Source of the DNA: Verrucomicrobiia bacterium
GTDB taxonomy: Bacteria > Verrucomicrobiota > Verrucomicrobiia > Verrucomicrobiales > Akkermansiaceae
DNA: 37,699 bases
Assembly: GCA_030431475.1 (NCBI GenBank)
Contig: JAUIJD010000044.1
Span: 1 to 37,699, forward strand
Direction of reading: 5' to 3'
Shown here piece after piece: positions 7,593 to 16,585 of the stretch. Position numbers and translations under genes: made by a program. Numbering within the stretch: the first letter of the stretch is position 1; each line of letters opens with the position of its first letter. The notes under the pieces are model-generated. The model made no database searches, was not told where the DNA came from, and saw only the letters and a program-made list of their open reading frames with translations.

Positions 7593-9254
7593 TCACTTCC
7601 ACTCAAGCAGGTGCAGGGAGACGCCCTTGCGAGGGAGGTCGAAGGAGAAGGTGAGACCGTCTTCGCCGGACTCGATTTCGTCGGGTCCGTCGATCTCGGC
7701 CAGCTGGCAGCGCTCCTCGAGCAATTCCCGGTCGTCGGCCGACGGCTCCTGCGGCGATCCCAGGGCGAGCCAGGCGGTGAAGGCGTTGGAGTGGTTCTCA
7801 TCCACGCGGTAGTGGGTGACCTCGGCGGGCGCTCCCGCGGGAGCTCCGGGGATGCGCAGGCTTACCCGGGCGTCCGGGCCCGGCACGTCGTCGTCGTGGT
7901 AGTGCCACGAGAGCACCGCGATGGTGTTTCCCTCGCGACTGGCAAAGGCCGAGACGTCGGGCTTTTCCCGGACGCCGTGGGCGACGAGGTGATCGAGCGA
8001 CACCGCTCCGTCGCTCGTCACCGGCAACCGCTCGCCCTTCATCTTCGAGAACATGCGGAAGACGTTGAGCACGGGCTTGTCGATGCCGTTGGTGGCGAGC
8101 GCCCGGAAGCCGGCGAAGTAGGGTTGGTTCTCGAACTCGAAGGCCCAGGTCAGGGCGCCTTCGAGGTTGACGCCGTGGCGGGCGGCGAGGTCGAGTTTCC
8201 GGGGGAAGGTGGCCGCGGTGTAGGAGGAATACATGGTGCCGTTGCGGTAGGCGAGCGAGTCGCCCTGGCAGGCGGCGCAGCCTTCGGGGTCGGACTCGCC
8301 GATGACCAGCGGCAGGTCCTTGGTTTCGGGGTAGCGGGCGACGACGGCGAAGGCGCGGTCGATGTCGCGGAGCTGGTTGGCGATGCCCATCTGCACCCGG
8401 CCGTCGATGGTCTTCGGCCAGCCCTTGGCATGAAATGAAAGGAAGTCGAGCGGGGTGCCCTTGCCGCCGGTTGCCGCATTGTCCCCGCGGAGGCAGTGCT
8501 CGATGAATTTCTCGAGGAAGTCGCCGCCGGGTCCGCCGGCCACATCGGGCCCGCCGACCTTGGCTCCGGGGATGGCGCGGCGGACGGCATGGATGGCGTG
8601 GTCGTGAAGCCGGAAAAACTCCTCACGGCTGCCTCGCCAGTAGCCGATGTTCGGTTCGTTCCAGGTCTGCCAGTACCACTGCAGCACCTCCTCTTCCCCG
8701 TAGCGTTCGACGCAGTGCTTGGCCCACTGGAAGACGAGCTCCTCCCACTTGTCCCAGTCTTTCGGCGGATAGGCCCAGCCGGTGTAGATTTCGTCGTATT
8801 TCGCCCGCGGCGTCCAGTGGTGGCGGTACGGGTGGGACTTCACCGAGAGGGCCTCGGGCATGAAGCCGATCTGGACGTAGGGTCGGACGTCGTTCTCGCG
8901 GTAGGCGTCGAAGATGCCGTCGACAATCTCCCAGTCGTAGATCGGCCGGCCGCGCCCGTCCTCTCCGTACATCCCGGTCGAGCCCCACTTGAGCGCCGGG
9001 GTGCCGTCGCCGCTGACCATCAGGCTGTGGGCGCGAAAGAAGACCTGGTCGGGCTTGAGGTCGCCGAGATGACCGAGGAGCTCCCGGCCATGGGGCATGG
9101 TCGCGTAGTTTGGCTCATCGGCGCCGAAGAATCGCCAGATCGGCTCAAGCGGGCCGGTCGGATTGGCGGCATCGACTTCGATGGCGACGTCGAAGGGTTC
9201 CGCCGCGGGAAGCGACAGGGTGGCGAGCGCGAGGGCGAGGAGCGGGTTTTTCAT
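7593..9254 (-). CDS. Secreted GH39-like glycoside hydrolase (beta-xylosidase type)
   Basis: The 553-residue protein has an N-terminal signal peptide (residues 1-18). It has a TIM-barrel glycosidase pattern: the acid/base Glu200 lies in YWQTWNEPNIG and the likely nucleophile is Glu320 in LVIGESDPEG. This layout, with FRAHSL near residue 74, fits clan A family GH39 (xylosidase or iduronidase type). A C-terminal beta-sandwich begins near residue 430. The expected role is hydrolysis of xylosides or related plant or algal glycans outside the cytoplasm; substrate cannot be told from sequence. It stands alone on the minus strand, with no transporter or regulator beside it. Confidence 0.82.
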   Translation of the reverse strand: MKNPLLALALATLSLPAAEPFDVAIEVDAANPTGPLEPIWRFFGADEPNYATMPHGRELLGHLGDLKPDQVFFRAHSLMVSGDGTPALKWGSTGMYGEDGRGRPIYDWEIVDGIFDAYRENDVRPYVQIGFMPEALSVKSHPYRHHWTPRAKYDEIYTGWAYPPKDWDKWEELVFQWAKHCVERYGEEEVLQWYWQTWNEPNIGYWRGSREEFFRLHDHAIHAVRRAIPGAKVGGPDVAGGPGGDFLEKFIEHCLRGDNAATGGKGTPLDFLSFHAKGWPKTIDGRVQMGIANQLRDIDRAFAVVARYPETKDLPLVIGESDPEGCAACQGDSLAYRNGTMYSSYTAATFPRKLDLAARHGVNLEGALTWAFEFENQPYFAGFRALATNGIDKPVLNVFRMFSKMKGERLPVTSDGAVSLDHLVAHGVREKPDVSAFASREGNTIAVLSWHYHDDDVPGPDARVSLRIPGAPAGAPAEVTHYRVDENHSNAFTAWLALGSPQEPSADDRELLEERCQLAEIDGPDEIESGEDGLTFSFDLPRKGVSLHLLEWK

Positions 9255-9429
9255 GATCCCATGTCAACCCGCGGCGGGTGGCGGGGGAATGCGGTATCCC
9301 GTCATGCGCGGGGACGAAGATCGGGGTGGGTGGTGGGTTCGGTGCCGTTGCGGAAGGGGTTGGCGGCCTTCTCTCGGGCCTCGTGGGCTTACGTGGCGGG
9401 GCCCGGTGTGTTCGAGCGGTTCCGGTTCG

Positions 9430-9451
9430 GCGTGGCGCGACGGCGTCACGC
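9430..9451. repeat. Dispersed palindromic hairpin, copy 2
   Basis: Arms GCGTG and CACGC surround GCGCGACGGCGT. The unit starts 8 bases beyond the stop of the minus-strand Verru_Chthon-like gene, the same kind of position as copy 1 at 1015-1036. One stem position differs from copy 1 with a compensating change on the other arm. Confidence 0.55.
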
Positions 9452-9459
9452 GGCCCAAA

Positions 9460-12400
9460 TCAGACTTCCTCGGGCTTGAGCCAGCGGAAACCGACGATCT
9501 CGAAACGGCGGCCGAAGTCGGTGCGGCCGGGCGTCGTCGGGCGCGGATTGATCCGGTCGGGACCGGGCTCCACCGGTTCGGGGGTGCGCTGGACCACGGC
9601 CTCGCACCAGGCGCGGGCGATCACCTTGCCGTCGGGGTCCCGGGCGTCGCCGTAGGCCCGGACGACGAAGCTGTCCGAGCGGACGTTGATCGAGGGGCCG
9701 ATCAGTTGCAGCAGGTCCCCCTGCGTCAGGAATCCCGGGGCGCCCCAGGCGAGGGTTTCCGGCTTCAGCGTCTGCTCGAGCCGGGTCGGGTCCGAAATGT
9801 TGTCGGGGTGCCGGTAGTCGGAGAGCGGGTCGTCGTTGTCGATCGGCAGCGCTTCCTCGAAGGCCCGGTTGAGGCCGGCCGCATCGATGGCGGCCTGGAG
9901 CGCGCCGCGGCGTCCGGTCTCGTCGTTGCGCAGGCGGCGGTTGACGAAGTCGGCCAGGGAAAGGAAGGGACCGCGCCGGCGGACCTCCTCGACGATGGCC
10001 TCGGCGAGGCGTTCGATTTCCTCGTCGTCGAGCGTGCGGAAGCCGGACCACGCCTCGTCGTCGAGCCCATCGCCCGAGGCATCGAAGCCCTCCGAGGCGT
10101 CGAGCACGCGGCGGATCACCGTCGATTCGCCGTCGCGGGTGGCGGCGAGAACGGCTTTCCAGGCTTCGACCCGGGTCGAGTTGACGTTGAAGGCGCCGTC
10201 GACCATCAGGTGGCGCGCCGCCCGGTGGAAGTCGAGCTCGGCCGGGTCCGCGGGCGGGGCGCCGGCGAGCATCATGCGGCCGTTCGGAAGCGGCTGGTCG
10301 CCGGGGTCGGCGAGGAAGGCGGCCTTCTCGGCGGCGGTGCCGCTGGAGACGAAGTAGCGGTCCCACAGGGCCTGGTTGATCTCGTAGGAGAGGTCGTAGA
10401 CGAGCAGGCGCTCGTCGGGCAGTCCCTGAAGCAGGGCGCGGGCCTGCTCGGCCCAGGCGTCGCGTCCGCTCCCGCGGTCGGAGTCGGACGACCAGCCGAT
10501 GGCCTGCGGGTGGAAGCCGCCGTAGCGCTGCTCGTCCGGTGAGTCGAAGGGCGGGACGGTGCGGTCGAGCCCCTCGGTGCCGAGTCGTGGGTCGGGCAGG
10601 GAGTTGCCGAAGGGGAAGGATGGGTGCCAGACGAGCTCGGAGAACTTGGCGCTCTGGAGTTGGCCGAGCGAAACGATGCCGGTCTCCTGGCGCGGCAGCT
10701 CGAAGAGGACGTGGCGGTCGAGGCCTTCCTGCGGCGGGCCGAAGGGGTTGCCGTGGTAGCGGCCTTCCTGGAAGCGCGGCTGCTGGACCGACCAGCCGAC
10801 GGCTTCGTCGAAGAGATCGCGGGTGTAGGCTCCGAAGAACCAGGGGCCACCGCCGCTGCCGCTCGAACCCCGGGTGGGCATGCTGCCGGCGAGGTTCTCC
10901 CACGGGCTGCGCACGGCGTAGGTGGCTCGTGGATTCCACGTCGCGAAGAGGGCTTCCTGGAAGAAGGCCTCGTTGCCGGACATGGGCCCGGCGTTGCGGA
11001 GGTTCGACGGGTGCTCCTCGAACCAGCGCAGGCGGACGCCCTGCCGGGTGCGGACGTCCGGCGCGACGGTCGGCCGCGGATTGTCGATGTCGAGCAACTC
11101 GATGTCCATCGGGCTCCGGTCGTTCCAGGCGATCCGCGGTTCCTTGCCGGCGCCGTATTGGAGGGACCCGGACAGGTAGGCGAGCTGGGGCAGGGCGTCG
11201 AAGCGCTCGTAGGAGACGGGGTAGTCGTCGACGAGCTGCTTCATCACCACCCGCGTGTCGTCGGCCTGGTTGGTGATGCCGGAGAAAAGTCCGACCCACC
11301 AGAAGGGGGTGGGGGCATACCAGAACTCCGTCGGGCGGTAGGCGATGCCGCCGCCGATGTCGGAACCCGAGACGTAGAAGCTGCGCGAGGGGTCCGGCGC
11401 GACGTCGCAGCTCAGCTGGTTGGCCGAGAGGTCGTAGCTCCCCAGGCGATAGGCGCTGAGGGCGTCGTATTCCGCCGATCGCGCGGGGGTGAAGACGAGG
11501 CATTCCCCGGGGCCGAAGGTGGTCTTGGGAATCGAGAAGTAGTACGAGCCCATGTAGGGGTCGTCGTAAGCGTCGGAGGCGAGGATGGAGGAAAGGCTGC
11601 CGTCGATGAAATCGGTGCTGCGGCCGCCCTCGAACGACAGCCACGCGAGGCGCCGGCCCGCGGTGTCGCGGGTCCACATCTCCTGGCGACCGTTGCCCTG
11701 GATCATCACGATGGCGGGGTCGAACTCGAGATCCACGTTGTAGGGGTTCCAGAGGACGACGCGGGGGTAGAGGTGGTGGCGGAGCTGGTAGGCGGCCTTC
11801 TCGTCCCGCGTGCGGAACGTGCTGATCTGCATGAAGTTCGAGGCCTCGACCAAAATCGGCTGGAGGTTCGAGCGGGTCGTGCCGTCCAGCCGGGCCGGGG
11901 TCTCGTTGGCCAGGGCGTAGGCCTCGCTGTCGGGGTCGCCGTCGGGGTCGGTCTCCGGGGTGACGCTCGGGACCTTCTGTCCGGAGTAGGGAGCGGCCGA
12001 CTGGGCCCAATCCCGGAGCAGGCCCATGGCCGGTCCGGCCGGTTGCATGCCGCCGGCATCCGTGTCGGCGAAGATCGGCGTCTCATCATCGACCCCCGGG
12101 AGGCCGGTTTCCGGAGCGATGGTGCCCTTGCTTTCCAACCAGTCGCTGAGGTCGAACTTCAACCCGCCGTCGCGGACGTTGGCCTGGACCGCCTGCGAGT
12201 GGACGGTGAAGTCGTGAAAGTGGGTGAGGGCCCATGGTCGGTCGGTGGTGAGGGCCGCCGATCCGCCGGAGACGAGTCGCTCGCGGATCGCCGGGGGGAT
12301 CTCCACCCCTTCGCCGATCAGTTCGGGCGCGGCATTCTGCGCCATGATCCGGCTGTATTCCGCCGTCGGGTCGGTGGCCGCGAGATGGGGGTCGTGCACC

Positions 12401-12999
12401 GAAATGTCCGCCCGCAGGCCGAGGTCGCCGGTCCACCACGCCAGCGCGCCGGGGTGGTCGCCGTTCAGCCCGACCAAGGGCGCCGAGACGCGGGCGTCGG
12501 GCGCGTCGCCGACGGATCCCGAACCGACCAGTTCGACGCGGCCCGCGCTGCCGTCACCCGGAAAGCCATCGCCGCTCACCAACCAAGCTCGGGCCTCCGC
12601 CGAGGCATCCCATCCGGCTTCGCCACGGTCGTCGACCCAGCTTCCGGTCTCCGGATCGCGGCGCCACCACGAAGTTCCGTCGGGCCGGGTGGTCGACCAG
12701 ACGCCGGTCCAGTGCGAATCCGCGCCGGAGCCGGTCAGGGTGGCGGCCGCCGAAACCCGTTGGTCGGGTCCGAGCTCGACCTGGAGCTGGGCGATCGCCT
12801 GCTGCAGGGCGAGGCGGGCGTTGGCCCGGGCGACCGCCTGATCGTTCCCGAGCGTCGAGGCGCGGAGTTGGATGCTCGACAGCGCCAGCATGCCGACCGC
12901 GAGCAGGCTCAGCAGCGTCAGCATCAGGACCGTGGCGACGAGGGCAAAACCCGCTCGCCGTCGATCGATCGGTCGGTGACTGACCTTAGGATGACGCAT
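9460..12999 (-). CDS. Verru_Chthon cassette protein A-like giant pseudopilin
   Basis: From the ATG at 12999 the product has 1179 residues; the open frame runs further upstream to 13500 but overlaps the LysR gene and is a shadow. The N-terminus (RRRAGFALVATVLMLTLLSLLAVGMLAL, residues 13-40, in two parts a basic stretch and one membrane helix) looks like a pilin/PilX-type leader. The long exported remainder carries Trp/Tyr/Pro-rich segments such as WNPYNV, as in the Verru_Chthon cassette protein A family known from Verrucomicrobia. Those proteins usually come with small pseudopilins B, C and D; none is present here, so this is an orphan copy. A role in secretion or surface structures is likely but not demonstrated. 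Confidence 0.75.
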   Translation of the reverse strand: MRHPKVSHRPIDRRRAGFALVATVLMLTLLSLLAVGMLALSSIQLRASTLGNDQAVARANARLALQQAIAQLQVELGPDQRVSAAATLTGSGADSHWTGVWSTTRPDGTSWWRRDPETGSWVDDRGEAGWDASAEARAWLVSGDGFPGDGSAGRVELVGSGSVGDAPDARVSAPLVGLNGDHPGALAWWTGDLGLRADISVHDPHLAATDPTAEYSRIMAQNAAPELIGEGVEIPPAIRERLVSGGSAALTTDRPWALTHFHDFTVHSQAVQANVRDGGLKFDLSDWLESKGTIAPETGLPGVDDETPIFADTDAGGMQPAGPAMGLLRDWAQSAAPYSGQKVPSVTPETDPDGDPDSEAYALANETPARLDGTTRSNLQPILVEASNFMQISTFRTRDEKAAYQLRHHLYPRVVLWNPYNVDLEFDPAIVMIQGNGRQEMWTRDTAGRRLAWLSFEGGRSTDFIDGSLSSILASDAYDDPYMGSYYFSIPKTTFGPGECLVFTPARSAEYDALSAYRLGSYDLSANQLSCDVAPDPSRSFYVSGSDIGGGIAYRPTEFWYAPTPFWWVGLFSGITNQADDTRVVMKQLVDDYPVSYERFDALPQLAYLSGSLQYGAGKEPRIAWNDRSPMDIELLDIDNPRPTVAPDVRTRQGVRLRWFEEHPSNLRNAGPMSGNEAFFQEALFATWNPRATYAVRSPWENLAGSMPTRGSSGSGGGPWFFGAYTRDLFDEAVGWSVQQPRFQEGRYHGNPFGPPQEGLDRHVLFELPRQETGIVSLGQLQSAKFSELVWHPSFPFGNSLPDPRLGTEGLDRTVPPFDSPDEQRYGGFHPQAIGWSSDSDRGSGRDAWAEQARALLQGLPDERLLVYDLSYEINQALWDRYFVSSGTAAEKAAFLADPGDQPLPNGRMMLAGAPPADPAELDFHRAARHLMVDGAFNVNSTRVEAWKAVLAATRDGESTVIRRVLDASEGFDASGDGLDDEAWSGFRTLDDEEIERLAEAIVEEVRRRGPFLSLADFVNRRLRNDETGRRGALQAAIDAAGLNRAFEEALPIDNDDPLSDYRHPDNISDPTRLEQTLKPETLAWGAPGFLTQGDLLQLIGPSINVRSDSFVVRAYGDARDPDGKVIARAWCEAVVQRTPEPVEPGPDRINPRPTTPGRTDFGRRFEIVGFRWLKPEEV

Positions 13000-13069
13000 C
13001 ACTTGGTAAATACACGCGAACGGCGCGGAGCGCGACGATTTTTGTGGGGCGAAGCCGCTGCGGCGAGGG

Positions 13070-13942
13070 CTACTTCCCGGCCGCCCGGACGATCTCGTCA
13101 ACCAGCACGGCGCATGCCGCCCCGAGGGGAGGCTCACTTCTCCAGCCGACCGACACGCACACGGGATCCGGCGGGGGATCGATCTCGCGGAGCCGGATCC
13201 GTTCGCCGGCATCATCGTGGCCGGCGACCAGGGCGATCCCGAGGCCGCCCTCGACGGCGGTGCGCAGGCTGGTCCAGCCGTCGAACTCGCCGACGATGAC
13301 CGGCCGGGCACCGGTGCCGTCGAAGACGCGGGCGAGGAGCTGCCAGTAGTCGGGATACTCGTCGCGGTCGTAGATGAGGAGCCGGACGCCGTCGAGGGAG
13401 GGCAGGAGGACCGGTCCCGCCGCGTCCTCGGAGGCCGGAGAGGCGACGCGCCAGGGAAGCCGGCGCAGCGTCCGCCATTCGATGCCGGTCTCGTCGGCAC
13501 CTCCGGGGACGGTGACGATCAAGTCGTAGGCCCCGCGGCGCAGGCCGTTCTTCATCTCCATGGTCGAGGCGTCGAAAAGCTGCACCCTAACCCCGGGATG
13601 CAGTTGGGCGAAACACTCAAGCGCCGGGCCGAGCAGCGGACCGGCCAGGGACGGGGCGTAGGCGATCTTGATGAGCTCTCCCCGGGCGACCTCGCGCACG
13701 CGCTCGGTCATGCGCTCGGCCATCGCCACCCAGGTCGCCCCGTCGCGGGCCAGCATCTCGCCGGCCGGCGTGAGGCCGATCGAGTGGGCCGACCGCTCCA
13801 GCAGGGCGACGCCCAGTTCCGCCTCCAGCGCCTTGATCTGGCGGCTGATCGCCGAGGCGCTGAGGTGCGTCCGGCCGGACGCGCCGCTGATCGAACCTTC
13901 GTCGGCGACCGCGAGAAACGAGCGCATGTGGCGGAAATCCAT
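13070..13942 (-). CDS. LysR-family transcriptional regulator
   Basis: The 290-residue protein begins MDFRHMRSFLAVADEGS and has the N-terminal winged helix-turn-helix of LysR regulators (SISGASGRTHLSASAISRQI), then a periplasmic-binding-like effector domain (about 90-290). The ATG at 13942 is chosen because the helix-turn-helix follows directly; a longer frame to 14002 adds unrelated residues. It is divergent from the pirin gene with a 123-base gap, the classical arrangement for a LysR regulator and its target. The effector is unknown. Confidence 0.92.
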   Translation of the reverse strand: MDFRHMRSFLAVADEGSISGASGRTHLSASAISRQIKALEAELGVALLERSAHSIGLTPAGEMLARDGATWVAMAERMTERVREVARGELIKIAYAPSLAGPLLGPALECFAQLHPGVRVQLFDASTMEMKNGLRRGAYDLIVTVPGGADETGIEWRTLRRLPWRVASPASEDAAGPVLLPSLDGVRLLIYDRDEYPDYWQLLARVFDGTGARPVIVGEFDGWTSLRTAVEGGLGIALVAGHDDAGERIRLREIDPPPDPVCVSVGWRSEPPLGAACAVLVDEIVRAAGK

Positions 13943-14065
13943 CGCGGGAATCCTGCCTTCAGCGCGCGGCCGCTCAATCGCAATCGCTCCCACCATGTGC
14001 ATCCCGCACGCTCAGGCTTCCGAAGGTTCACGGGCCTTTCCGGCGGGAGCCGTCATGCTTGGGTC

Positions 14066-14779
14066 ATGAACACGACCGCCCGCTGGACCCTTCGCCGCTC
14101 GGACGAGCGAGGCCACGCCGACCACGGCTGGCTCGAGAGCCGACACAGCTTTTCCTTCGCCGACTACTACGACCCGGCCCACACCGGCTTCCGTTCGCTG
14201 CGCGTGATCAACGAAGACCGCGTCGCTCCCGGGGGAGGCTTTCCGACCCATCCCCATCGCGACATGGAGATCTTCTCATACGTTGTCTCGGGTCAGCTCG
14301 CCCACCGCGACAGCATGGGCAACGAGCGCACGCTCGTGCCCGGCGAGGTCCAGCTCATGTCCGCCGGTTCGGGGGTGACGCATTCGGAGTTCAATCCGTC
14401 CTCGGATGAACCGGTGCACTTCCTGCAGATCTGGATCCACCCCCGCGAGCGCGGGCTGGAACCCAGCTACACCGAATGGCAGACGGCCTCCTCCAAGCGG
14501 GGGGCGTTCGATCTGCTGATCTCCCCGGACGGCCGGGAGGGATCGGCCGCCATCGCCCAGGAGGCCGAGGTGTCCCGGCTGCTCCTCGAAGCGGGTGGCC
14601 ACGCGGACTACGAGGTCCGGCCGGGCCGCGGGCTCTGGCTGCAGTTGATCCGTGGCCGGCTGACGGTCGACGGGGAGACGCTCGAGCCCGGTGACGCGGC
14701 ATCGACGGAGACCGCCGGTCCGGTCGCCATCGTGGCCGGTCACGAAAGCGTCGAGGCACTTCTCTTTGACCTCGGCTGA
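14066..14779 (+). CDS. Pirin family protein (YhhW-type bicupin)
   Basis: The 237-residue protein shows the pirin metal-binding cupin: GGGFPTHPHRDMEIFSYVVSG with the His-x-His and following His/Glu ligands, and MSAGSGVTHSE. Family members bind Fe or a similar metal; some have quercetin 2,3-dioxygenase activity and others act as redox regulators. It is divergent from a LysR regulator and is followed on the same strand by YceI, an old yellow enzyme and a peroxiredoxin-like gene, which suggests a redox/electrophile response group. Start at ATG 14066; the open frame extends upstream across the LysR gene but is not coding there. Confidence 0.93.
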   Translation: MNTTARWTLRRSDERGHADHGWLESRHSFSFADYYDPAHTGFRSLRVINEDRVAPGGGFPTHPHRDMEIFSYVVSGQLAHRDSMGNERTLVPGEVQLMSAGSGVTHSEFNPSSDEPVHFLQIWIHPRERGLEPSYTEWQTASSKRGAFDLLISPDGREGSAAIAQEAEVSRLLLEAGGHADYEVRPGRGLWLQLIRGRLTVDGETLEPGDAASTETAGPVAIVAGHESVEALLFDLG

Positions 14780-14822
14780 ATCTCGCTTTGTTCCCTTCAA
14801 CCCCAAACCAACCAATACCAAC

Positions 14823-15440
14823 ATGAAGACAACCACCATCATCATCCCGGGTCTCATCGCCGCCGCCCTCGTGTCCTGCGAGAATCCGGCCGACCGGACC
14901 GCTGCCGCGACCACGACCGACGCGGTCGAAGCCACCGGCGCTGCGGGCGACGGCACCACCTACGTGCTCGCCGACAGTTCCTCGATCACCTTCGTCGGGT
15001 CCAAGGTGACCGGCAGCCACGAGGGGGGCTTCAAGGAATTCGACGGCAGATTCACCGTGAGCGAGTCCGGCGAGGTCACCGGCGGCGAGATCCTGATCGA
15101 CATGAGCTCGACCTGGTCCGACGCCGAGAAGCTCACCGAGCACCTGAAAGACGAGGACTTCTTCCACGTCACCGAGCATCCCCAGTCGAAATTCACCGTC
15201 ACGGGCGTCGAGAAGTCCGAAGACGGCTACCTGATCTCGGGCAACCTGATGCTCCGCGGTGAGGAGAAGAACATCACCTTCCCCGCCACGGCGTCGAAGG
15301 ACGGCGACACGGTCAAGGTGGTCGCCGAGTTCGACATCAACCGCAAGGACTGGAACATCGTCTACACCGGCAAGGCCGACGACTTGATCCGTGACGAGGT
15401 CGTGATCAAGTTCGACCTCACCGCCGAGCCCGAAGCCTGA
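14823..15440 (+). CDS. YceI-like lipoprotein
   Basis: The 205-residue protein has a lipoprotein signal (LVSC, Cys19) and then a YceI-type lipid-binding lipocalin-like barrel: SSITFVGSKVTGSHEGGF, GGEILIDMSS, FFHVTEHPQSKFT and GNLMLRGEEKNITFPA. YceI proteins bind isoprenoids or other amphiphiles and are often induced by stress. It starts 43 bases after pirin and is 20 bases before the old yellow enzyme, so co-transcription is likely. The start is preceded by an A/C-rich leader without a Shine-Dalgarno sequence. Confidence 0.93.
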   Translation: MKTTTIIIPGLIAAALVSCENPADRTAAATTTDAVEATGAAGDGTTYVLADSSSITFVGSKVTGSHEGGFKEFDGRFTVSESGEVTGGEILIDMSSTWSDAEKLTEHLKDEDFFHVTEHPQSKFTVTGVEKSEDGYLISGNLMLRGEEKNITFPATASKDGDTVKVVAEFDINRKDWNIVYTGKADDLIRDEVVIKFDLTAEPEA

Positions 15441-15460
15441 TCCATCGCATCGAAACCGCC

Positions 15461-16543
15461 ATGGCCTCCGCCCTGCTGCAGCCTCTCCGCCTCGGTTCCA
15501 TCGAGATCCCGAACCGCGTCGTGATGGCGCCGCTCACCCGGTGCCGCGCCGGGGAGGGCCGGGTGCCCGGGGAACTCAACGCCGAATACTACGCGCAACG
15601 TAGCTCGTCGGGCCTGATCATCAGCGAGGCGACGTCCGTGTCGCCGCGCGGGGTCGGCTATCCGGCGACGCCCGGGATCTGGTCGGAGGACCAGATCGAG
15701 GCCTGGCGCGGGGTCACCCGGGCGGTCCACGCCGCGGGCGGACGCATCTTCCTCCAGCTCTGGCACGTCGGGAGGATTTCGGATCCGCTCTACCTCGACG
15801 GCGATTTGCCGGTGGCGCCGAGTGCGGTGGCCGCCGGCGGCCACGTCAGCCTGGTGAGGCCGGAGAAGGCCTTCGTCACCCCGCACGCCCTGACGGTCGG
15901 GGAGATCGCCGGGGTCGTGGAGGATTTCCGGCGCGGAGCCGAGAACGCCCGCGAGGCGGGTTTCGACGGAGTCGAGATCCATGCCGCGAACGGCTACCTG
16001 ATCGATCAGTTCCTGCAGGATTCCACCAACCGCCGGAACGACGACTACGGCGGATCGATCGCGAACCGGATGCGGTTCCTGCTGGAGGTGGTGGATGCCG
16101 TGACCTCGGTCTGGGAACCCGGCCGGGTGGGAGTCCACCTCGCGCCGCGTGGGGACGCGCACGACATGGGCGACTCGGATCCCGAGGCGCTCTTTCTCGA
16201 GGTGGCGCGTCAACTCGGCAGCCGCAGGCTCGCCTTTCTCTGTGCGCGGGAGCATCACCACGAGCCCGCGCTCGGACCCCGGATGCGGGAGGCCTTCGGC
16301 GGGGTCTTCATCGCCAACGAGCAGTTTGATCTCGAGTCGGCGGAGAAGGCGCTGTCGGAGGGTTCCGCGGATGCGGTGGCCTTTGGTCAGGCGTTCATCG
16401 CCAATCCGGATCTGGTCGAACGCTTCGCGGGCCGGGCGTCCCTCAACGAACCGGATCCGTCGACCTACTATTTCACCGGCTCGGGGGATCCCGCGCACGG
16501 CTACACCGACTATCCGACGCTTGAGGAGGCGCCGGTTGCCTGA
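15461..16543 (+). CDS. Old yellow enzyme family alkene reductase (NemA-like)
   Basis: This FMN-dependent NAD(P)H oxidoreductase of 360 residues reduces activated C=C bonds and electrophiles. Visible signatures are NRVVMAPLTRCRA, LQLWHVGR, the substrate-binding His174/Asn177 in EIHAANGYLIDQFLQD, the DDYGGS loop and ADAVAFGQAFIANPDL. The length is typical. It follows the YceI gene by 20 bases and precedes a peroxiredoxin-like gene, consistent with detoxification of reactive electrophiles under control of the nearby LysR regulator. Confidence 0.95.
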   Translation: MASALLQPLRLGSIEIPNRVVMAPLTRCRAGEGRVPGELNAEYYAQRSSSGLIISEATSVSPRGVGYPATPGIWSEDQIEAWRGVTRAVHAAGGRIFLQLWHVGRISDPLYLDGDLPVAPSAVAAGGHVSLVRPEKAFVTPHALTVGEIAGVVEDFRRGAENAREAGFDGVEIHAANGYLIDQFLQDSTNRRNDDYGGSIANRMRFLLEVVDAVTSVWEPGRVGVHLAPRGDAHDMGDSDPEALFLEVARQLGSRRLAFLCAREHHHEPALGPRMREAFGGVFIANEQFDLESAEKALSEGSADAVAFGQAFIANPDLVERFAGRASLNEPDPSTYYFTGSGDPAHGYTDYPTLEEAPVA

Positions 16544-16585
16544 GCTTTTTGGGAATCGATCGGCCGCCCGCGACTCGGACGGATC

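Noticed and set aside
10624-13299. 891-codon and similar long frames opposite the Verru_Chthon-like gene
   Set aside because: The minus-strand frame has a clear signal helix and normal composition; the plus-strand frames do not.
13000-13500. N-terminal extension of the Verru_Chthon-like gene by 167 codons
   Set aside because: It overlaps the LysR coding region in another frame, and the pilin-like leader begins at 12999.
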